NCBI RefSeq assembly: GCF_021789175.1
Contig: NZ_CP084560.1
Span: 620,001-684,000, forward strand
Direction: 5' to 3'
Origin: Arthrobacter sp. FW306-2-2C-D06B
Lineage (GTDB): Bacteria > Actinomycetota > Actinomycetes > Actinomycetales > Micrococcaceae
DNA: 64,000 nucleotides
A model generated the notes under the pieces. The model worked only from the letters and a program-made list of their open reading frames with translations. It had not been told where the DNA came from and did no database searches. Numbering within the stretch: position 1 is the stretch's first letter; the number at the start of each line of letters is the position of its first letter. The position numbers were made by a program, and so were the translations under genes. Shown here piece by piece: positions 58,908-64,000 of the stretch.

Positions 58908-61526
58908 CTACGCGTTGACGATCAGTCCCAGCTCGGCCTTCGAGGCCAGGGAGGGGTGCTTCGGGAAGACCCGGACGGTGTACCCGAAGGATCCGGAGCG
59001 GTTGATCAGGATGGACCCGGTGAACAGGTGCCGCCCGTTGCCTAGGTCCTCGAATGAGCTCAATTCGGCCACCGTGATGTCCTCCAACTCATCGCTTTCT
59101 TCAGCCCGTCCGTAGGCCACTTCGACGCTGACGTCGTCCGGTGTCAGGGTGTGGAGGGCGATGTAGGCGTTGACCTGGAGGGTGTCGCCGATCTGGGGTT
59201 CTTCGGAGACGCCGATGGAATCGACGTGTTCCACGATCAGCTGCGGCCAGGCGTTGCGGACCTTGGTGGTCCAGGCCGCGAGTTCCTTCGCTTCCTTGAA
59301 GGAGCCGGCCACGGCACGCCGTCCTGACTCCGCTGCCGGGCGGTAGAGGGTGTTGACGTAGTCCTGGAGCATCCGGTCCGCCGAGACCGCCGGGCCGAGG
59401 TGGGCCAGGGTGTGCTTGATCATGGACACCCAGTGCGTCGGGACTGCTTCCGGGCCCGATTGCGAGGGCCCGGCCGCGCCGGCGTCCGCGGAGACCGTGG
59501 AGCCGTAGAAGCGCGGGGCCACCTGGGTCTCCAGGAGCTCGTAGAGCGCGGCGGCTTCGATGTCATCGCGTTCGGTCGGGGACGCGTCGTTGTTCGCGGT
59601 CGGGATCGCCCAGCCGTTCTCGCCGTCGTACATCTCATCCCACCAGCCGTCCAGGACCGAAAGGTTCAGCGAGCCGTTGATGGCCGCCTTCATCCCGGAG
59701 GTCCCGCAGGCCTCCAGCGGCCGCAACGGGTTGTTCAGCCAGACGTCGCAGCCCGGGAACAGGGTCCGTGCCATGGCGATGTCGTAGTTGGGCAGGAACA
59801 CGATCCGGTGCCTGACGGCGGGGTCGTCGGTGAACTTCACCAGGTCCTGGATCATCTTCTTGCCGGCGTCGTCCGCGGGGTGGGACTTGCCGGCGATGAC
59901 CAGCTGGATGGGGTGCTTCGGGTGCAGCAGCAGCGCCTTGAGGCGTGCCGGGTCCCGGAGCATGAGGGTCAGGCGCTTGTAGGTGGGCACGCGCCGGGCG
60001 AAACCGATCGTGAGCACGTCCGGGTCCAGCACGGTGTCCGTCCAGCCCAGCTCCGCGTCGGCCGCCCCGCGCTTCTTCCACGCCGCCCGGAGCCGACGCC
60101 GGACATCCTCCACGAGGGACACGCGAAGTTGACGCCGCAGCGTCCACACGTCCTCGTCGCTGACGTTGTAGGCAAGATCCCACCGGCCCATGGCCTCGGC
60201 CTCGCTTCCAAACTGCTGGCGGGCCAAGGCAGAGATGCGCGGGTCCACCCAGGTGGGTACGTGGACGCCGTTGGTGACGGAGGTGATCGGGATTTCGGAG
60301 TGGTCGAAGCCTGGCCAGAGCCCGGAGAACATCTCGCGGGAGACCACCCCGTGGAGTTTGGCCACGCCGTTGGCCCGCTGCGCCAGGCGCAGGCCCATGA
60401 CGGCCATGTTGAAGACCGCGGGGTTGCCGCCCTCGTAGTTTTCCCGGCCCAGGTCCAGGACCTTTTCCACCGGGACGTCCGGGGCAAGGCCGGCGTCGAA
60501 GAAGTGCCTGATCTGCACGGCCTCGAAGCGGTCGATGCCGGCCGGCACCGGGGTGTGGGTGGTGAACACCGTGGACGCGCGTCCCGCGGCGAGAGCCTCG
60601 GACCAGCTCAGCGGGGCCTCGGCGGACATGAGTTCCTGGATGCGTTCGATGCCCAGGAACCCGGCGTGGCCTTCGTTGGTGTGGAACACTTCCGGGGCCG
60701 GGGTGCCGGTGAGGCGCTGGTAGACCCGCAGCGCCTTCACCCCGCCCATGCCCAGCAGGAGTTCCTGCTGCAGCCGGTGGTCCCCGCCGCCGCCGTAGAG
60801 ACGGTCCGTGATCCCGCGCGCAGCGTCGTCGTTGGCCGGAACGTTCGAATCGAGCAGCAGCAGCGGCACCCGCCCGACGTCGGCCCGCCAGATGTGCGCG
60901 TTGAGCTTGCGTCCGTTGGGCAGCGGCAGCGAGATTGTCACCGGCTTGCCGGTGCCGTCCTCGGACGGTTCGCGCAACAGCGTCAGTGGCAGGCCGTCCG
61001 GGTCCAGGACAGGGTAGGTCTCCTGCTGCCAGGCGTCGCGGGACAGGGACTGCTTGAAGTAGCCCGCCTGGTAGAGCAGCCCGACGCCGATCAACGGCAC
61101 GCCCAGGTCCGAAGCGGCCTTCAGGTGGTCCCCGGCCAGGATCCCCAGGCCGCCCGAATACTGCGGGAGCACCTCGGTGATGCCGAACTCGGGCGAGAAA
61201 TAGGCGATGCACGCCGGAGCATCCGGACCCAGCCCCTGGTACCAGCGCGGCTCACTGAGGTACCGGTCCAGGTCCGCAGCCGCATGCTGGACGCGCTCTA
61301 CAAGTTCATTGTTGGAAGCGAGCTGGTCCAGCTGATCGCGGCTAATTGACCCGAGGAGGCTTATTGGATCGTGACGGCTCTCCTCCCACAATTCCTGGTC
61401 AAGGCTCGCAAAGATTTCACGGGTAGGCCGGTGCCACGACCAGCGCAGATTCATCGCGAGACGCGCCAGTGGCTGGATCGGCTCGGGGAGCAGGGTACGG
61501 ACGGTAAACCTTCGAATTGCCTTCAC
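58908..61526 (-). CDS. glgP: Alpha-glucan (glycogen) phosphorylase
   Basis: An 872-residue GT35 enzyme that releases glucose 1-phosphate from alpha-1,4-glucans. The N-terminal segment 'PLARLAMNLRWSWHRPTREI' marks the short actinobacterial/archaeal-type phosphorylases (DUF3417 at the start). 'AYFSPEFGITEVLPQYSGGL' and the PLP/phosphate-site 'EACGTSGMKAAINGSLNLSV' are conserved. GTG 61526 was chosen since TAGTGT sits seven bases upstream; ATG 61595 would give an atypical 23-residue extension. Divergent from glgE. Confidence 0.92.
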   Translation of the reverse strand: MKAIRRFTVRTLLPEPIQPLARLAMNLRWSWHRPTREIFASLDQELWEESRHDPISLLGSISRDQLDQLASNNELVERVQHAAADLDRYLSEPRWYQGLGPDAPACIAYFSPEFGITEVLPQYSGGLGILAGDHLKAASDLGVPLIGVGLLYQAGYFKQSLSRDAWQQETYPVLDPDGLPLTLLREPSEDGTGKPVTISLPLPNGRKLNAHIWRADVGRVPLLLLDSNVPANDDAARGITDRLYGGGGDHRLQQELLLGMGGVKALRVYQRLTGTPAPEVFHTNEGHAGFLGIERIQELMSAEAPLSWSEALAAGRASTVFTTHTPVPAGIDRFEAVQIRHFFDAGLAPDVPVEKVLDLGRENYEGGNPAVFNMAVMGLRLAQRANGVAKLHGVVSREMFSGLWPGFDHSEIPITSVTNGVHVPTWVDPRISALARQQFGSEAEAMGRWDLAYNVSDEDVWTLRRQLRVSLVEDVRRRLRAAWKKRGAADAELGWTDTVLDPDVLTIGFARRVPTYKRLTLMLRDPARLKALLLHPKHPIQLVIAGKSHPADDAGKKMIQDLVKFTDDPAVRHRIVFLPNYDIAMARTLFPGCDVWLNNPLRPLEACGTSGMKAAINGSLNLSVLDGWWDEMYDGENGWAIPTANNDASPTERDDIEAAALYELLETQVAPRFYGSTVSADAGAAGPSQSGPEAVPTHWVSMIKHTLAHLGPAVSADRMLQDYVNTLYRPAAESGRRAVAGSFKEAKELAAWTTKVRNAWPQLIVEHVDSIGVSEEPQIGDTLQVNAYIALHTLTPDDVSVEVAYGRAEESDELEDITVAELSSFEDLGNGRHLFTGSILINRSGSFGYTVRVFPKHPSLASKAELGLIVNA

Positions 61527-61533
61527 GAGCGTC

Positions 61534-61539
61534 ACACTA
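61534..61539 (-). promoter_or_regulatory. -10 box of glgP
   Basis: TAGTGT on the minus strand, seven bases before GTG 61526. Confidence 0.45.
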
Positions 61540-61644
61540 ATCCACTCGGTGGACGGCAGGAACAGCTTTCGGTTTCTTTTAGGTAAATGACACATTGCGC
61601 GGAAGAGTCTGGGGCACCTCTTCGCAAAATGTGATTTTTCTCGC

Positions 61645-61650
61645 TAACGT
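61645..61650 (+). promoter_or_regulatory. -10 box of glgE-treS
   Basis: TAACGT, seven bases before GTG 61658. The 118 bp between the glgP and glgE starts hold both divergent promoters. Confidence 0.45.
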
Positions 61651-61657
61651 CGAGGTT

Positions 61658-63736
61658 GTGACCACTACTGCAGCACCGCGATCCAGCTCAGCATCCAAGT
61701 CCAAGCAGAAGACGGGTATCACCGAAGGTCTTAGATTCGGCAGATTCCCCATCACGGCCGTGCAGCCCGTGATCGAGGAAGGCCGGTTCCCGGCCAAGGC
61801 CTTGCCTGGTGAAGATTTGGTGGTTGGCGCCACGGTCTTCCGTGAAGGCCACGACCAGCTGGGGGTGAGCGCCGTCCTCCTGGACCCCAAAGGCAAAGAA
61901 CGCCAACGTGTCCGGCTCGCCCCGGCCCCGGGCGAGCGTGGCAAGGGAACTGACCGTTGGGAGGGCCTGCTGACCCCGACGGCGCCCGGAGCCTGGACTT
62001 TCGCAATCGAAGCCTGGCACGACCGCTACGGCACCTGGCATCACAACGCGGAAGTGAAGGTCGAGGCGGGCATCGATGTGGAGCTGATGCTCGCTGAGGG
62101 TGTCGCCCTGCTCGCTGAAGCGGCAGGCGAAAGCGCCCGAAGCGCGGCGGACAAGCGCATCCTTCGCGCTGCCTCGGAAGGCCTCGCCGATACTTCGAAG
62201 AGTGACGAGGAGCGCCTTGCCGACGGCTTCAGCGCAGAGGTCGTGGCCGTCGTCGAGCGCCAGCCAATCCGTGAACTGGTGACCGTCTCGGAACAATACC
62301 CGCTCCTCGTGGAGCGTGACCTCGCCGGCCGCGGGGCCTGGTACGAATTCTTCCCCCGTTCCGAAGGTGCCGTGCTTGATCCCACCACGGGAACGTGGAC
62401 TTCAGGCAACTTCACCACAGCGGCCAAGAGGCTCGACGCCGTCGCGGACATGGGCTTCGACGTCATCTACCTGCCCCCCATCCACCCGATTGGTTTCCAG
62501 CACCGCAAGGGACGGAACAACACGTTGACTCCGGGTCCGCAGGATCCGGGCTCGCCGTGGGCCATCGGTTCCGAAGCCGGCGGCCACGACGCCATCCACC
62601 CGGAATTGGGATCGTTCGAGGATTTCGACGCTTTTGTGGCCCGCGCCAACGAGCTGGGCCTCGAGGTCGCTCTGGACTTGGCGCTGCAGGCCGCCCCGGA
62701 CCATCCCTGGGTGAAGACAAATCCGGAATGGTTTACAACTCGGGTTGACGGCAGCATCGCCTATGCCGAAAATCCGCCCAAGAAGTACCAGGACATCTAT
62801 CCGCTGAACTTCGACAACGATCCCGCCGGACTATCCAAGGAAATCCTGCGCATCGTCTTCCTCTGGGTGAGCCACGGCGTGAAGATTTTCCGCGTGGACA
62901 ACCCCCATACCAAACCGGTGTGGTTCTGGGAATGGCTGATCGGCAAGGTCAACAAAAAGTACCCCGACGTCGTTTTCCTCGCCGAGGCGTTCACTCGCCC
63001 CGCGATGATGCACGCACTCGGACGGGCAGGATTCCAACAGTCGTACACGTACTTCACGTGGCGGAACACCAAAACCGAACTGGAATCGTATTTCCAGGAA
63101 GTCAGCCACGAATCCCCGGCCTACTTCCGGCCCAACTTCTTCGTCAATACCCCGGATATCCTCACCGAATACCTCCAATACGGAGGTCCGGCCGCGTTCC
63201 GCATCCGCGCCGCACTGGCAGCCACGGCCAGTCCGCTCTGGGGTGTGTACGCCGGATTCGAGCTGTACGAGCATGTGGCGCGTCCCGGTGCCGAAGAGTA
63301 CATCGACAACGAGAAATATGAGTTCAAGGATCGCAACTGGGATGCCGCAGCCGCTTCCGGGCACAGTCTCGCCCCGTACATCACGCGGCTCAACGCCATC
63401 AGGAAGGCCCACCCCGCCCTGGGCGACCTGCAGAACCTGACTTTGCACCACAGCACGGACGACGCCACCATCGTGTTCTCCAAGCACAAGACCTTGCCTG
63501 ACGGCAGCAAGGACACCTTGATCATCGTGGTCAACGTCGATCCCCACGGCATCAGGGAAAGCACCGTGACCCTGGATCTCTCCGCTCTTTCGCTGGATCC
63601 CTCCGACTTCACCGCCAACGGACGATTCTGGGTGGATGATTTGGTCAGTGGCGAAAGCTGGGAGTGGGGCGAGTACAACTACGTCCGACTGGACGCCCAT
63701 CAAGAACCGGCACACATTCTCAATATCCGGAGGTAG
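61658..63736 (+). CDS. glgE: Alpha-1,4-glucan:maltose-1-phosphate maltosyltransferase
   Basis: A 692-residue GH13_3 enzyme that extends alpha-glucan with maltose units from maltose 1-phosphate. Region II has the nucleophile in '[18 protein letters not shown]', the acid/base Glu is in '[13 protein letters not shown]', and '[17 protein letters not shown]' is GlgE-specific. An N-terminal beta domain ('[20 protein letters not shown]') precedes the barrel. GTG 61658 was selected from the leaderless -10 box and normal family length. treS follows after five bases. Confidence 0.95.
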   Translation: MTTTAAPRSSSASKSKQKTGITEGLRFGRFPITAVQPVIEEGRFPAKALPGEDLVVGATVFREGHDQLGVSAVLLDPKGKERQRVRLAPAPGERGKGTDRWEGLLTPTAPGAWTFAIEAWHDRYGTWHHNAEVKVEAGIDVELMLAEGVALLAEAAGESARSAADKRILRAASEGLADTSKSDEERLADGFSAEVVAVVERQPIRELVTVSEQYPLLVERDLAGRGAWYEFFPRSEGAVLDPTTGTWTSGNFTTAAKRLDAVADMGFDVIYLPPIHPIGFQHRKGRNNTLTPGPQDPGSPWAIGSEAGGHDAIHPELGSFEDFDAFVARANELGLEVALDLALQAAPDHPWVKTNPEWFTTRVDGSIAYAENPPKKYQDIYPLNFDNDPAGLSKEILRIVFLWVSHGVKIFRVDNPHTKPVWFWEWLIGKVNKKYPDVVFLAEAFTRPAMMHALGRAGFQQSYTYFTWRNTKTELESYFQEVSHESPAYFRPNFFVNTPDILTEYLQYGGPAAFRIRAALAATASPLWGVYAGFELYEHVARPGAEEYIDNEKYEFKDRNWDAAAASGHSLAPYITRLNAIRKAHPALGDLQNLTLHHSTDDATIVFSKHKTLPDGSKDTLIIVVNVDPHGIRESTVTLDLSALSLDPSDFTANGRFWVDDLVSGESWEWGEYNYVRLDAHQEPAHILNIRR

Positions 63737-63741
63737 CCTTA

Positions 63742-64000
63742 GTGAGCTTTAATCCGCAGGGTCAAAATCAGTACTTCACGCCGAAGAACACTTTCGAGCT
63801 GAACGCCCCGGGTCTTCAGCATGACCCTCATTGGTATCGAAAGGCTGTTTTCTACGAGGTTCTGGTGAGGGCCTTCGCGGACGCAAATGGCGATGGTTCC
63901 GGTGACTTCCACGGACTGATCGACAAGCTGGATTATCTGCAGTGGCTCGGGGTGGATTGTTTGTGGCTGCCACCGTTCTTCGATTCGCCTTTGCGCGACG
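63742..64000 (+). CDS. treS: Maltose alpha-D-glucosyltransferase/trehalose synthase (N-terminal fragment)
   Basis: The gene runs off the right edge after 86 codons. The translation '[20 protein letters not shown]' and '[20 protein letters not shown]' plus '[18 protein letters not shown]' is the highly conserved TreS N-terminus (GH13). TreS interconverts maltose and trehalose, and in actinobacteria pairs with maltokinase to feed GlgE. GTG 63742 has GGAGG eight bases upstream. Likely operon with glgE. Confidence 0.93.
   Translation, partial: MSFNPQGQNQYFTPKNTFELNAPGLQHDPHWYRKAVFYEVLVRAFADANGDGSGDFHGLIDKLDYLQWLGVDCLWLPPFFDSPLRD

Noticed and set aside
59400..61349. 649-codon plus-strand frame opposite glgP
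   Set aside because: Antisense shadow with Val/Gly/His/Gln-rich composition and no recognisable domain.
1..64000. CRISPR arrays, insertion sequences, prophage genes or rRNA operons
   Set aside because: No regularly spaced repeats, transposase, integrase or phage structural genes were recognised on either strand.

Overview
The window is chromosomal DNA from a high-GC actinobacterium, most likely a member of the Micrococcaceae close to Arthrobacter or Paenarthrobacter. The evidence is gene content and order: carD-ispD-ispF-cysS-rlmB, gpmA/phoU/senX3-regX3, a Bpa proteasome activator, and the GlgX/GlgP/GlgE/TreS alpha-glucan and trehalose genes. Many genes also have a TANNNT -10 hexamer only 5 to 8 bases before an ATG or GTG, which predicts leaderless mRNAs and was used here to choose several starts. 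Genus assignment is inference from recognition, not from a search.

Layout. 0-5 kb: start of a phosphomannomutase, a RecQ helicase with a C-terminal phosphoribosyltransferase-like domain, a coupled MFS exporter and a secreted metallophosphoesterase. 5-17.5 kb: two tRNA-Ser genes (GCT and TGA) bracket a prolyl oligopeptidase, an FAD/NAD(P)-binding protein, a giant secreted nuclease/5'-nucleotidase broken by a one-base frameshift, a VOC protein, UppP and a potassium channel. 17.6-21.8 kb: quinone oxidoreductase, PadR regulator, GNAT, proteasome activator and aldo/keto reductase. 21.9-28.5 kb: a LacI repressor divergent from a five-gene sugar ABC import and catabolism operon. 28.5-37.8 kb: an accessory stretch of short, lineage-specific or decayed genes ending at tRNA-Thr(CGT). 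It includes a single-chain PheS-like synthetase homologue with a remodelled amino-acid pocket and a possible leaderless leader peptide, an AAC(2')/NodA-like acyltransferase, an HNH-motif lipoprotein and an AAA ATPase. 38-45.9 kb: phosphonatase-like HAD, AbiEi/Vsr-like protein, secreted peptidase, holB-tmk, a transsulfuration enzyme and a methyltransferase. 46-55.2 kb: glycolysis, phosphate sensing, CarD, isoprenoid (MEP) genes, CysS and RlmB. 55.3-64 kb: carbon-nitrogen hydrolase, then the alpha-glucan/trehalose block.

Cooperation between genes. SenX3-RegX3 and PhoU form the phosphate-sensing unit, with a PHO-box-like direct repeat between them. GlgX and GlgP degrade glycogen while GlgE and TreS exchange trehalose, maltose-1-phosphate and alpha-glucan; GlgP and GlgE diverge from a shared promoter region. 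The LacI-controlled operon couples import of a carbohydrate to an isomerase/epimerase and a dehydrogenase, as in inositol or rare-sugar catabolism.

Recurrent non-coding structure: at least seven intergenic palindromes with 8-20 bp arms. Two are clearly siblings (9.8 and 14.6 kb), and four others share a CACTTA-type core inside different arms. No CRISPR array, insertion sequence, prophage or rRNA gene was seen.
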